The notes under the pieces: model-generated
Databases searched by the model: none
Told to the model about the DNA's origin: nothing
What the model saw: only the letters and a program-made list of their open reading frames with translations
In this document: piece after piece, positions 16,546-23,162 of the stretch
How positions within the stretch are numbered: the first letter of the stretch is position 1
Layout of the letters: every line of letters begins with the position of its first letter
Made by a program: the position numbers and the translations under genes
Assembly: GCA_902803375.1 (NCBI GenBank)
Contig: CADCPN010000056.1
Span: 1 to 35,919, forward strand
DNA: 35,919 bases
Direction of reading: 5' to 3'
From: an uncultured Erysipelotrichaceae bacterium
GTDB taxonomy: Bacteria; Bacillota_I; Bacilli_A; RFN20; CAG-826

Positions 16546-16590
16546 ATTTATTTCTTTCATTTGGTTTCCTTATTATTGCAAGAAATAAAT
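16546..16590. repeat. Perfect 11-bp inverted repeat with a 23-base spacer
   Basis: ATTTATTTCTT (16546-16556) is the exact reverse complement of AAGAAATAAAT (16580-16590). The spacer holds the start of the -35 box of the peptide-gene promoter. Possible regulator site for the divergent genes. Confidence 0.5.
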
Positions 16591-16603
16591 TCGATGTTAT
16601 CTA
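16576..16603 (+). promoter_or_regulatory. Promoter of the 44-residue peptide gene
   Basis: TTGCAA (16576-16581) and TATCTA (16598-16603) are 16 bases apart. The two CRE-like palindromes lie just downstream, in the transcribed leader. Confidence 0.4.
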
Positions 16604-16614
16604 ATGTTTAAAAA

Positions 16615-16652
16615 GAAAGCGTTTTCAAGAAAACCTTTTGAAAACGGTTTCA
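16615..16652. promoter_or_regulatory. Two CRE-like palindromes (CcpA/LacI-type sites)
   Basis: GAAAGCGTTTTC (16615-16626) and TGAAAACGGTTTCA (16639-16652) fit the catabolite-responsive-element pattern TGAAARCGYTTWCA with few mismatches. Their centres are 25 bases apart. GTTTTCAA (16621-16628) and TTGAAAAC (16638-16645) also form an inverted repeat between the sites. Position after the promoter suggests repression. Confidence 0.55.
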
Positions 16653-16729
16653 TGGTTTCCTTCCTTCGCCTTGCCATATATTTATGTCGCTTAAAAAGAA
16701 GCGCGCAGAAAAAACAGGAGGAAAAACAT

Positions 16730-16864
16730 ATGCCATTCTTCAAGAAGAAAAACAAAGACGGAAACAAGTACAAAGCCAAGAAGTCCAGCAAGGAAACCTC
16801 TAGTTTTGCCGGCTTCGCTTCCTTCAACGATTACGCTATCTGCAACTCCATCTTCCTCGGCTAG
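16730..16864 (+). CDS. 44-residue peptide, lysine-rich start and hydrophobic end, unknown
   Basis: A frame from ATG 16730 to TAG 16864 encodes a small peptide. An AGGAGG site lies 8 bases before the ATG, the strongest ribosome site nearby, and a perfect 8-bp terminator follows 23 bases after the stop, so it is very probably a real one-gene transcript. The first 22 residues are rich in Lys (MPFFKKKNK...), and the last 20 are mostly uncharged and aromatic/hydrophobic, with one Cys (SSFAGFASFNDY...). I do not recognise a family. A membrane-associated, signalling or modified peptide is possible. Two CRE-like sites upstream suggest carbon-source control. The frame stays open back to 16604, but without a ribosome site there. 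Confidence 0.65.
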   Translation: MPFFKKKNKDGNKYKAKKSSKETSSFAGFASFNDYAICNSIFLG

Positions 16865-16887
16865 TTCGCTTAGGTAGATACCTCTTC

Positions 16888-16912
16888 GCCAGGCGCTCGC
16901 CTGGCTTTTTTC
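16888..16912 (+). terminator. Terminator of the 44-residue peptide gene
   Basis: GCCAGGCG (16888-16895) pairs perfectly with CGCCTGGC (16898-16905), followed by seven T. Confidence 0.85.
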
Positions 16913-16913
16913 T

Positions 16914-16949
16914 TTGAAAAAATCCCAACAGGCATTTTGCCCATTGGGA
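16914..16949 (-). terminator. Terminator of the acyl carrier protein gene
   Basis: Read on the minus strand, TCCCAA and TTGGGA (plus-strand 16944-16949 and 16923-16928) form a stem with an inner GGC/GCC, followed by a T-run. Confidence 0.7.
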
Positions 16950-16980
16950 ATTGATAAAGGCAGCTTTCCGCACAAAGAGC

Positions 16981-17259
16981 CTATTTGCTCTTTTTAGCGA
17001 CTTTCTTCTCCACAAAGCGGACAAGGTCACCCATGGTGACGAGCTTGGCGATCTGACGCTCAGAGATCTCGATGCCATACTGGGCCTCGATCTTAGAGAT
17101 GACGAGGATGTAACCCATCGAGTCAATGTTCGATTCAGAGTTGACCGTGGACTCCATGGTTAGGCTTTCCGGGTTGGCAAGGGAGGGAACATAGTCGCGA
17201 ATCATCGCGACGGTGAAATCAAATATTTCCTTTTCCAATGCGTTCATTTCTTCAGCCAT
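16981..17259 (-). CDS. Acyl carrier protein
   Basis: The 92-residue product has the four-helix acyl carrier protein pattern. Ser47 in N-I-D-S-M-G-Y is the expected phosphopantetheine attachment site; the usual motif is DSL, here DSM. Acidic helix II (about 50-62) follows and would contact fatty acid or other acyltransferase enzymes. The C-terminal tail is lysine-rich (KKVAKKSK), which is unusual. The gene stands alone, not next to fatty acid synthesis genes, so it could serve lipid synthesis or a specialised acyl transfer. An AGGAG site precedes the ATG and a terminator follows. Confidence 0.88.
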   Translation of the reverse strand: MAEEMNALEKEIFDFTVAMIRDYVPSLANPESLTMESTVNSESNIDSMGYILVISKIEAQYGIEISERQIAKLVTMGDLVRFVEKKVAKKSK

Positions 17260-17422
17260 AACAGTACTCCTAGGATGTTGTTTCTTTATTTTCCCACTTT
17301 TTCGCGGTGAAGGGGCAAAAAAGATAATAGAGCATTTTCAAATTATTGTTTCTTAAATTCGTCAACTATCGCCTGAGTTTTCGATGGCTTTCCACAAATA
17401 ATATGAAAAAATCATCTTTTTG

Positions 17423-17441
17423 CTACATATTGTAGTACAAT
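17423..17441. promoter_or_regulatory. Overlapping palindromes at the acetyltransferase promoter
   Basis: CTACATATTGTAG (17423-17435) and ATTGTAGTACAAT (17429-17441) are both perfect dyads and overlap. TACAAT at 17436-17441 would serve as the -10 box of the gene at 17465. Probable repressor site; the regulator is unknown. Confidence 0.45.
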
Positions 17442-17464
17442 GTCCACAAAAGAAAGGAGTTTCA

Positions 17465-17959
17465 ATGAAGTTTACCGTAAGAAAAGCTGTCGAAGGTGAC
17501 ATCCAGGGCATCTGCTTCATCTTGAAGCAGGCTTTGGAATGCCATCATGCTTTGCTTCCGGATATCTTCTCCGACTCCGACATCCGCTACTCTCCAGACG
17601 AACTCGATGAAATGCTGGACGACTCCGGTGCCCCAATATTCGTGGCGGTAAACGAAAACCATGAAGTCGTCGGCTATGCCATCTGCTTCGTCGACAATAC
17701 CCGCGGCCATCACTTGAAACCGCTTCAGCTATTCTACATCGATGGGCTCTGCGTCAGGGAAGACTCCCGCAGGCAAGGGATCAGCTCCGCGCTGCTTGCC
17801 CATTGCAAGAACTATGCTCAACGCATCAAATGCGATCACCTCATCATAAAGGTCTATGATGCCAATGCAGCGGCGAAGGCATTCTACGAAACTAACGGGA
17901 TGAAGGTGTTCCGCCAAGCCTACACATACGACTTAACCAAAGAAAGAGAAGCGGCATGA
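17465..17959 (+). CDS. GNAT-family N-acetyltransferase
   Basis: The 164-residue product is a complete GNAT domain. Motif A, which binds the acetyl-CoA pyrophosphate, is R-R-Q-G-I-S at about 108-113, after the strand L-F-Y-I-D-G-L-C-V. The C-terminal segment A-A-K-A-F-Y-E-T-N-G-M-K is the usual motif B. I chose ATG 17465 because an AAAGGAG site sits just upstream; an earlier in-frame start at 17420 would lack one and would cover the promoter. Substrate unknown. The stop codon lies inside its own terminator hairpin. Confidence 0.88.
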   Translation: MKFTVRKAVEGDIQGICFILKQALECHHALLPDIFSDSDIRYSPDELDEMLDDSGAPIFVAVNENHEVVGYAICFVDNTRGHHLKPLQLFYIDGLCVREDSRRQGISSALLAHCKNYAQRIKCDHLIIKVYDANAAAKAFYETNGMKVFRQAYTYDLTKEREAA

Positions 17960-17970
17960 CCGCTTTTTTC
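17949..17970 (+). terminator. Terminator of the acetyltransferase gene
   Basis: AAGCGG (17949-17954) pairs with CCGCTT (17960-17965) around a 5-base loop, followed by a T-run. The hairpin overlaps the stop codon. Confidence 0.75.
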
Positions 17971-17982
17971 GTTTCTATGCAT

Positions 17983-18984
17983 TTATGCCAAATAGAGGTC
18001 AAGGAAGGCCTGAAGAGCTCCTTTCCGTCGATTTAGGTCATCGTAAGAATCCATGCCCGTAACCTTATTGCCATCAAAGTTTTTATAGAGCTTCCTGATA
18101 TAGGAGACAAGCTCATCCTTGTTTTCCTTTTTGCTTAAGAAGGCGCCGGTTAAGACGATGCGGTCTAAGCCGAGGAGGCAATCCGCGTCTAAGACGGACA
18201 AAGCTAGGGTAGAGAAGACCCGCTCGGACTTTTCCTTATCTAGTTGGAGAAGCTCCGCCCCTTCTTCCTCTTCGGTCTCTTTATGGAACAAAGCCTCAAA
18301 GCTGATGGTCTCTTCCAAGGTCTTGCCGCCCGCAAGATAGGAATGGCCGATCTCGGAGCTGCGGGAGCCTTCTTTGCGTAGGCTCTTTCCTCCGATGAAG
18401 ATGGCTGAGCCTAAGCCTGGGCCGTACTTGATAAGGAGGAAGTTCCTCTCTTCCTGATGGTAGAGGTGGTAGACGTTGCCCAGTGCTTCCACGTTATTCA
18501 CAAAGTGAGTCGGAATCTGCTTACGTTCTAGCCTCTTTTTCAAAACGTCGAAGTCAGGGCGGCCGGCAAGGAATCTCTCCTCATCGGAATATCCTCTCAT
18601 CGTGAAGGCGACCTCCAATAGCTTCCTAGTGGAGGAGATGCCCTCGATATAGCTGCGCAGCCCTTCTAGATCTAAGAAGCGGTTCTCTTCCACGAGGGAG
18701 CCTGCGAAATCCAGCAAGCACGTGTAGCAATTATGCTTGCGGATATCAACGCCAAGGAAATAGCCGTATTCGGGATTGAGGCGAAGGGGCTCTTGGTTGC
18801 GGCCGGCTCTGCCGGTTGAGATCTTCTCGCCCAAAAGCAAGATCTTCTCATCAAGAAGTGGCTTCACCGATTGGGTGAGGCCAGGCTTAGAGACACCTAA
18901 AGAATCCGCCAGGGTTGCCCTAGAGGTCTCGCCTTGCATGAATAGCAGGGTGACAAGTCGTTTCTGAGTAGCGTTGAGTTCCAT
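17983..18984 (-). CDS. ROK-family transcriptional regulator of the SQ operon
   Basis: The 333-residue product has an N-terminal winged helix (residues 1-60, with R-A-T-L-A-D-S-L-G-V-S-K-P-G recognition region) followed by a ROK sugar-kinase-like domain that would sense a sugar ligand. The glycine-rich G-P-G-L-G-S-A-I-F segment and S-S-E-I-G-H are present. The C-x-C-G-x-x-G-C zinc motif that usually follows E-I-G-H is absent; the sequence runs S-Y-L-A-G-G-K instead. It is the last gene of the seven-gene operon, 12 bases after the TauE gene, with a weak ribosome site, so low translation by coupling is likely. As an operon member it probably autoregulates the SQ genes; the inducer would be SQ or an intermediate. 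Confidence 0.85.
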   Translation of the reverse strand: MELNATQKRLVTLLFMQGETSRATLADSLGVSKPGLTQSVKPLLDEKILLLGEKISTGRAGRNQEPLRLNPEYGYFLGVDIRKHNCYTCLLDFAGSLVEENRFLDLEGLRSYIEGISSTRKLLEVAFTMRGYSDEERFLAGRPDFDVLKKRLERKQIPTHFVNNVEALGNVYHLYHQEERNFLLIKYGPGLGSAIFIGGKSLRKEGSRSSEIGHSYLAGGKTLEETISFEALFHKETEEEEGAELLQLDKEKSERVFSTLALSVLDADCLLGLDRIVLTGAFLSKKENKDELVSYIRKLYKNFDGNKVTGMDSYDDLNRRKGALQAFLDLYLA

Positions 18985-18996
18985 ATAGATACTTCT

Positions 18997-19716
18997 TTAT
19001 AGTAGCAGGCTGATGCCCGAGATAAACAATAGGACGTAGGTTATCTTCATAAAAACTGGAAGCGGTGTCTTTTCCGCGATTTTCTTTCCGATGAAGTAGC
19101 TTAGGAAAGAGATGGCGATGGCAAGCAGGGCCAAGATAGAGACATACGGGGTGAATAGCCCTTGCCCAAGCTGAGTTCCAAACAGGATGGAATTAAGAAC
19201 GATCCACATCAGCGAGAGGTTGGCTCGAAACTCATCTTTATCCTTGAACCTCTTCATCGCATAGATGACGACGAGAGGCCCGCCAGAGACGTAGAGGGAA
19301 TGAAGAACCCCTCCTAGGAAGAGGCAGAGGTAGAGCAGCCATGAGGGTATGGCTTTTCCCTTTAGGTCCATCGCGAAGTAGATGACCGCGATGAAGCTGA
19401 CGGAGAGGCCATATAGCTTCAATAGCAGCTCCTTGTCTAAGGGTAGTCTTTCCACCCCATAGCCCGCGGCGAAGCCTAACCCGACGCAAAATAGCATCAC
19501 CAAGAAGGTTTTATAGCGGATACTGCGCCTATCCTTTATCGCGATATAGACGCAGATAAGGGCGGCGGCGAGATTAAGGACGGGCTTAGCGACATCTTCG
19601 CCCACTAGCCGCAGGCTTGGGGGCATCGCAAGGACGGTGCCGGCAAAGCCCGTGATGGCCTGGATGATGTCGCTTAGGAAGATGAGCAAAAGAAAGAAGA
19701 AGGCTTGGATGGTCAT
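18997..19716 (-). CDS. TauE/SafE-family membrane exporter, probably for the C3 sulfonate
   Basis: The 239-residue product is a polytopic membrane protein of about seven to eight helices. It starts with a SDIIQAITGFAG segment typical of TauE/SafE (DUF81) proteins. In other SQ gene clusters such proteins are thought to export the sulfonated end product. Here that would be 2,3-dihydroxypropane-1-sulfonate (or sulfolactate), since the carbon-sulfur unit cannot be used further by the encoded enzymes. The ATG overlaps the stop of the DUF4867 gene in an ATGA junction. Direction and substrate are inferred from context. Confidence 0.85.
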   Translation of the reverse strand: MTIQAFFFLLLIFLSDIIQAITGFAGTVLAMPPSLRLVGEDVAKPVLNLAAALICVYIAIKDRRSIRYKTFLVMLFCVGLGFAAGYGVERLPLDKELLLKLYGLSVSFIAVIYFAMDLKGKAIPSWLLYLCLFLGGVLHSLYVSGGPLVVIYAMKRFKDKDEFRANLSLMWIVLNSILFGTQLGQGLFTPYVSILALLAIAISFLSYFIGKKIAEKTPLPVFMKITYVLLFISGISLLL

Positions 19717-20318
19717 TTAACTTCTAGGTTAACGCCGGTGATGCCGACATAGGCGCCTAACTCCGCCTGTTTGGATTCCCTATGGGCAAATAGCCACTTG
19801 TTCTCCTTCCAAAGCTTCGGGTCGGCTGGCTTAACCGTTAAGTCGCGGTTGGTCCCAGCAAAGAGGTAGATGCCGCAGCGGAACGGTTCGCCTTTCGCCA
19901 TGCAGGGAGAGAAATGAAGGACATAGGGGCGGAGGACGACGGCTTGCCCTTTCTTCACGTAGAAGGCCTTGACCTTGCTGCTATCCAGTTTGCCATCCTC
20001 AATATCAGAAGGAAGGGCAAGAAGAAGGATGAGGTCGGTCGCGGCCAGGTCAACTTCCGGGCAGGCATGGTACTCCAAGCAATTGAGTTTGGTGTTATGG
20101 CCATTGCAGTAGCCGGCCTCCATCTGCCCGAGCCCAAACACCTCCTCTTGAAGGCGCTTGGCATCGGGGCAACTCTTCATATCGATATCATCCCTAACGT
20201 AGATGTTGCCTTCCTGCGGCATCTTCGCCTTGGTGGAAAGGTAATTCACCGCGCAGGGGAATTCTTCGTTTAGCAGATACCCATAGGGCTCAAATTCCGA
20301 AGTAGTCACGCTTAACAT
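19713..20318 (-). CDS. DUF4867 cupin-like protein of the SQ operon
   Basis: The 201-residue product matches what I recall of DUF4867, a cupin-like family of unknown activity. Possible metal ligands are His in C-N-G-H-N, Glu in C-L-E-Y-H and His in Y-V-L-H-F-S-P, in the order expected for a cupin barrel. I chose ATG 20318 because GGGAGG lies 6 bases upstream; the longer frame from 20348 lacks this. It overlaps the end of the isomerase gene by 29 bases, so the two are tightly coupled. A role in presenting or epimerising the SQ sugar (mutarotase, isomerase partner) is an inference. Confidence 0.75.
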   Translation of the reverse strand: MLSVTTSEFEPYGYLLNEEFPCAVNYLSTKAKMPQEGNIYVRDDIDMKSCPDAKRLQEEVFGLGQMEAGYCNGHNTKLNCLEYHACPEVDLAATDLILLLALPSDIEDGKLDSSKVKAFYVKKGQAVVLRPYVLHFSPCMAKGEPFRCGIYLFAGTNRDLTVKPADPKLWKENKWLFAHRESKQAELGAYVGITGVNLEVK

Positions 20319-21627
20319 CGATGACCTCCCAGCCCATGATACGGGCAAGGCGCTTCATGGCCTTCTCGTATTGGACGTAGCCCATGATCACGTGGTGGGC
20401 CACGCCGGTATAGACGACCGTGTCGATGACTTTCTCGATGTGGTCGTTAAAGATCACTTTGGCATAGGTGCCAGAAAGAAGCTTCTCCATGGGGACGGCG
20501 GTGCCTTCCTCATAGAAGATGCGGGTTTTGCCTCTAGCAGTATCGAGTCGGAAGATGCTCATCGGGCCATCGCGGAGGACGAAGTCGGCGGTGACGCCTT
20601 TGCCGCCGGCGAAATAGGTCTCGAGGCTCCGATTGCACTTATGGTCCCAAAGGTTGCAGGGAGCGACGCCATCGTGCCAAAGAAGGGCATAGTTCTCCTT
20701 GTAATTGACCTGGGAGAGGTCTGCCATGAAGGGAGTCGCCTCGCCTGCGGCTTTGACGGCAAGCATCGAGATGGCGGCTTCGACGTCTCCTTCGCAGGCG
20801 AGCAAGATGCCGCGGCTTTGCAGCACGCTCATCATCGCGCAGGGAGAGACGCCATAGGCTTTGGCAAACTCCGGCCAGCAGCGGATGGCGAGTACGTCCA
20901 TCTGCTCTTCCCTTTCAAAATCATCGGCCAAAACGATGAGCTTAGCGACGTCTTCGATCTGCTTCTGCCTAAGCTTACTAACGTCAAAGGTGGCGAGGAG
21001 GTTCTTCTTTTCTTCCTCGATTCTTTCCGGGTCGGGTTCTCCGCCAAAGAGCTCATTGAGCTCATAATGCTTCAGCAGAATGCCCATCTCCTTGTAGAGA
21101 TGAAGTTCATCGACGCCGACGTTATAGAAGCCATCCGCATGGTATCCCACTAGGCCGACTTTCGCGTTTTTGATCGCGACCATCATCTTGATGGCCTTGA
21201 CCCAGTCCGCATCGATTTTGTTGCCGACGTGGACGACATAGTTATCAAGTCCACTTTTATAGAGGTTAGAGGCGTTTAGGTTAACCCCGCACACCGCGTT
21301 AAGGCGGATCTTTCCGCCATCATAGGGCAATTCGTCGAAGCCCCATAGCAATAAAGGCTTTCTGACCGCGTCATTCAAGATCAGGGCAAGGTGGCCCAGA
21401 TGGAAGGTGGCCGAAACGATGACGAGGGCATCGACGTGGTTATTCAGGAAATACTCACCGGCCTTCTTTGCCTGCTCCGCTTCAATGACCATCTCGGGGT
21501 AATCCACCCATTCGACGGAACTATCCTTCTTCACCTCCTCCATCCGCTCCTTATAGAGCTTATAGGCGGTGAGGAAGTCGAAGGTCTTTCTCACGGTGCA
21601 GACTAAACCGATCCTTGCTTTTCTCAT
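20290..21627 (-). CDS. L-fucose/arabinose-isomerase-like protein, probable sulfoquinovose isomerase
   Basis: The 445-residue product has the layout of L-fucose/L-arabinose isomerase-like proteins (COG2407 type). There is an N-terminal Rossmann-like domain with R-I-G-L-V-C (5-10), D-A-L-V-I-V-S-A-T-F-H near 85-95, and the later C-P-like domain with N-C-type substrate loops (W-H-D-G-V-A-P-C-N-L near 323-332). In the operon it fills the position of the aldose-ketose isomerase, converting SQ to 6-deoxy-6-sulfofructose. Known transaldolase-pathway clusters in gut Firmicutes also carry an isomerase of this general type, from memory. An AGGAG site lies 9 bases before the ATG. Sugar specificity cannot be proven from sequence. 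Confidence 0.8.
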   Translation of the reverse strand: MRKARIGLVCTVRKTFDFLTAYKLYKERMEEVKKDSSVEWVDYPEMVIEAEQAKKAGEYFLNNHVDALVIVSATFHLGHLALILNDAVRKPLLLWGFDELPYDGGKIRLNAVCGVNLNASNLYKSGLDNYVVHVGNKIDADWVKAIKMMVAIKNAKVGLVGYHADGFYNVGVDELHLYKEMGILLKHYELNELFGGEPDPERIEEEKKNLLATFDVSKLRQKQIEDVAKLIVLADDFEREEQMDVLAIRCWPEFAKAYGVSPCAMMSVLQSRGILLACEGDVEAAISMLAVKAAGEATPFMADLSQVNYKENYALLWHDGVAPCNLWDHKCNRSLETYFAGGKGVTADFVLRDGPMSIFRLDTARGKTRIFYEEGTAVPMEKLLSGTYAKVIFNDHIEKVIDTVVYTGVAHHVIMGYVQYEKAMKRLARIMGWEVIDVKRDYFGI

Positions 21628-21639
21628 ATTGGGTAACTC

Positions 21640-22473
21640 CTATTGCTTGTTGACGACTTTATAGGTGCTGGAGAAGTCTTCGTTCTCCAGCCCCTCTTTC
21701 ATTGCCTGTTCGTAGACTTCTACGACGCGGTTAAGCGCAGGCACCGCTAACCCATCTTTCTTGGCGACCTCAAGGGCAAAGTGGACGTCCTTGTTCATGT
21801 TGGCCACCGAGAAAGCGGTGGGGTAAGTGTTGCTTTCGATGTTCTTGGCTTTGGTATCGAGGTAGAAGCATTGGGCTCCGCCATATCCTAGGGCGGTCAC
21901 GACCTTCCCTAGGTCCATGTGTTCTTTCGCGGCGATGCCAAGGACCTCGTTGACGCCATTTTGGATTTCTCCAACCAAGGCGTTATGGAGGATCTTCATG
22001 AGAAGGCCGCTCCCGTTATCGCCCATATGGATGATGTTTTTGCCCATGCACTCTAGGATCGGAGTGACCTTCTCCAATGTGGAGAGCGGTCCGCCGACAT
22101 AGATGCCTAGTTCGCCCTTAATGGCGGCGGGTTGGCTTTTGACGACCGGGCAATCAAGCATCTCGATGCCTCTAGAGCGCAGCCCTTTGGCGACGGAGGC
22201 GCTGACAGCGGGGGCGATGGTTGACATATCGATGCAGATTTGGCCTGGCTTTAGGTACTTCTTCAATTCACGGTATAGGGCGAGCATGTGCTCGTTTTTC
22301 GGAACCATCGAAATGATGACGTCAGCGAATTTGGCGCACTCTTCATAGGAAGAGGCAAAGGGGAATGGGGTATCTTTTTTAATGACGTCGTAGCCAATGA
22401 GGTCGAACTTCTTGGCGACGTTGATGGCCATCGGCATCCCCATGATGCCAAGACCGATGAAAGCGACTTTCAT
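21640..22473 (-). CDS. 3-hydroxyisobutyrate-dehydrogenase-family reductase, probable sulfolactaldehyde reductase
   Basis: The 277-residue product is a beta-hydroxyacid dehydrogenase. It has the nucleotide-binding G-L-G-I-M-G at 7-12, the D-M-S-T-I-A-P motif at 82-88 and the catalytic Lys160 in L-M-K-I-L-H-N. Where classic members read P-V-S-G-G, this one reads P-V-V-K-S (109-113). E. coli YihU, the sulfolactaldehyde reductase, also has a basic residue there, as I recall, to hold the sulfonate. It would reduce 3-sulfolactaldehyde to dihydroxypropanesulfonate with NADH, which restores redox balance in fermentation. The ATG has an AAAGGA site inside the end of the transaldolase gene, whose stop is 2 bases upstream. 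Confidence 0.86.
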   Translation of the reverse strand: MKVAFIGLGIMGMPMAINVAKKFDLIGYDVIKKDTPFPFASSYEECAKFADVIISMVPKNEHMLALYRELKKYLKPGQICIDMSTIAPAVSASVAKGLRSRGIEMLDCPVVKSQPAAIKGELGIYVGGPLSTLEKVTPILECMGKNIIHMGDNGSGLLMKILHNALVGEIQNGVNEVLGIAAKEHMDLGKVVTALGYGGAQCFYLDTKAKNIESNTYPTAFSVANMNKDVHFALEVAKKDGLAVPALNRVVEVYEQAMKEGLENEDFSSTYKVVNKQ

Positions 22474-22475
22474 CG

Positions 22476-23156
22476 TTAATTTCCTTTGGTGTTATCCCAG
22501 GCGTCCTGGAACTTCTTTAGGCCAAAATCGGTGTAGGGGTGAGTGAAGGAATCCTCGAAGACGGATAAGCCGCAGGTGACGATGTCAGCGCCTAGCTCAG
22601 CGGCTTCGGCGATCTGCTTGCCAGAGCGGAGCGCGGCGACGATGATCTCGGTCTTATAGCCTTTTTCGCGGTAGATATTCACAAGCTGGGCCATATAGCC
22701 ATAGGCGTCTTCGCCGTTGGCTTCTTTCCATCCGACGAAAGGAGAGACGAACTTGGCGCCCAGACGGCCTGCCTGAATGGCTTGGGAGGCGGAGAAGACG
22801 AGGGTGACGTTGGTGCGGATGCCTTCTTCCTCTAGGGTTTTCGCAGCCTTAAGCCCTTCGAGGTTGCAGGGGATCTTGATGACGAAGTTCTCGCATAGGG
22901 AGGAGATCTTCTTGGCTTCGGAAATCATGTCCTCGGCGTTATCTAGATGCGGGTTGATCTCAACGGAGACCGGGAAGACATCCTTGCCTTCGAGGTGATT
23001 CCCCTTGATCCAATTGGCGATATCGGTGATGGCGGTCAGGAAGGGCTTGCCCGAGTTCATGATGTGCTTGGGGTTGGTGGTGACGCCATCGATGCCATAA
23101 TAGCGATAGGCCTTATCGATTTCGTCTAGTTTTGCAGAATCCAAAAAGTATTTCAT
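22476..23156 (-). CDS. sftT: Small transaldolase, probable 6-deoxy-6-sulfofructose transaldolase
   Basis: The 226-residue product is a TalC/FSA-type transaldolase. The Schiff-base lysine is Lys94 in V-I-K-I-P, and G-V-T-T-N-P (24-29), N-V-T-L-V-F (116-121), S-P-F-V-G (138-142) and the A-A-L-R segment near 174-177 are all present. Normal TalC proteins continue SPF-x-G with R-L-D-D, while here the sequence is W-K-E-A, so one anion-binding Arg is replaced by Trp143. In the sulfo-TAL pathway this enzyme splits sulfofructose, passes the C3 unit to glyceraldehyde 3-phosphate to make fructose 6-phosphate, and releases 3-sulfolactaldehyde. The gene sits 6 bases after the sulfoquinovosidase. The symbol follows the sulfo-TAL nomenclature and depends on the operon context. 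Confidence 0.86.
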   Translation of the reverse strand: MKYFLDSAKLDEIDKAYRYYGIDGVTTNPKHIMNSGKPFLTAITDIANWIKGNHLEGKDVFPVSVEINPHLDNAEDMISEAKKISSLCENFVIKIPCNLEGLKAAKTLEEEGIRTNVTLVFSASQAIQAGRLGAKFVSPFVGWKEANGEDAYGYMAQLVNIYREKGYKTEIIVAALRSGKQIAEAAELGADIVTCGLSVFEDSFTHPYTDFGLKKFQDAWDNTKGN

Positions 23157-23162
23157 AAGTTA

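Larger units (their letters stand above)
16444..16729. other. Divergent control region between the polymerase pair and the 44-residue peptide gene
   Basis: This 286-base AT-rich region holds nested inverted repeats near the polymerase gene (16489-16522), an 11-bp perfect inverted repeat (16546-16556 and 16580-16590), a plus-strand promoter and two CRE-like palindromes. The density of dyads is much higher than in other gaps of the window. Confidence 0.6.

Noticed and set aside
16604..16729. Extended start for the 44-residue peptide, giving an 86-residue protein
   Set aside because: The extension would translate the CRE-like sites, lacks a ribosome site, and starts only one base after the predicted -10 box. 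The AGGAGG before 16730 decides the start.
20371..21153. Long plus-strand frame of 260 codons opposite the isomerase gene
   Set aside because: It is fully antisense to the isomerase, which has clear family features and an AGGAG site. The product is a low-information mirror of that gene.
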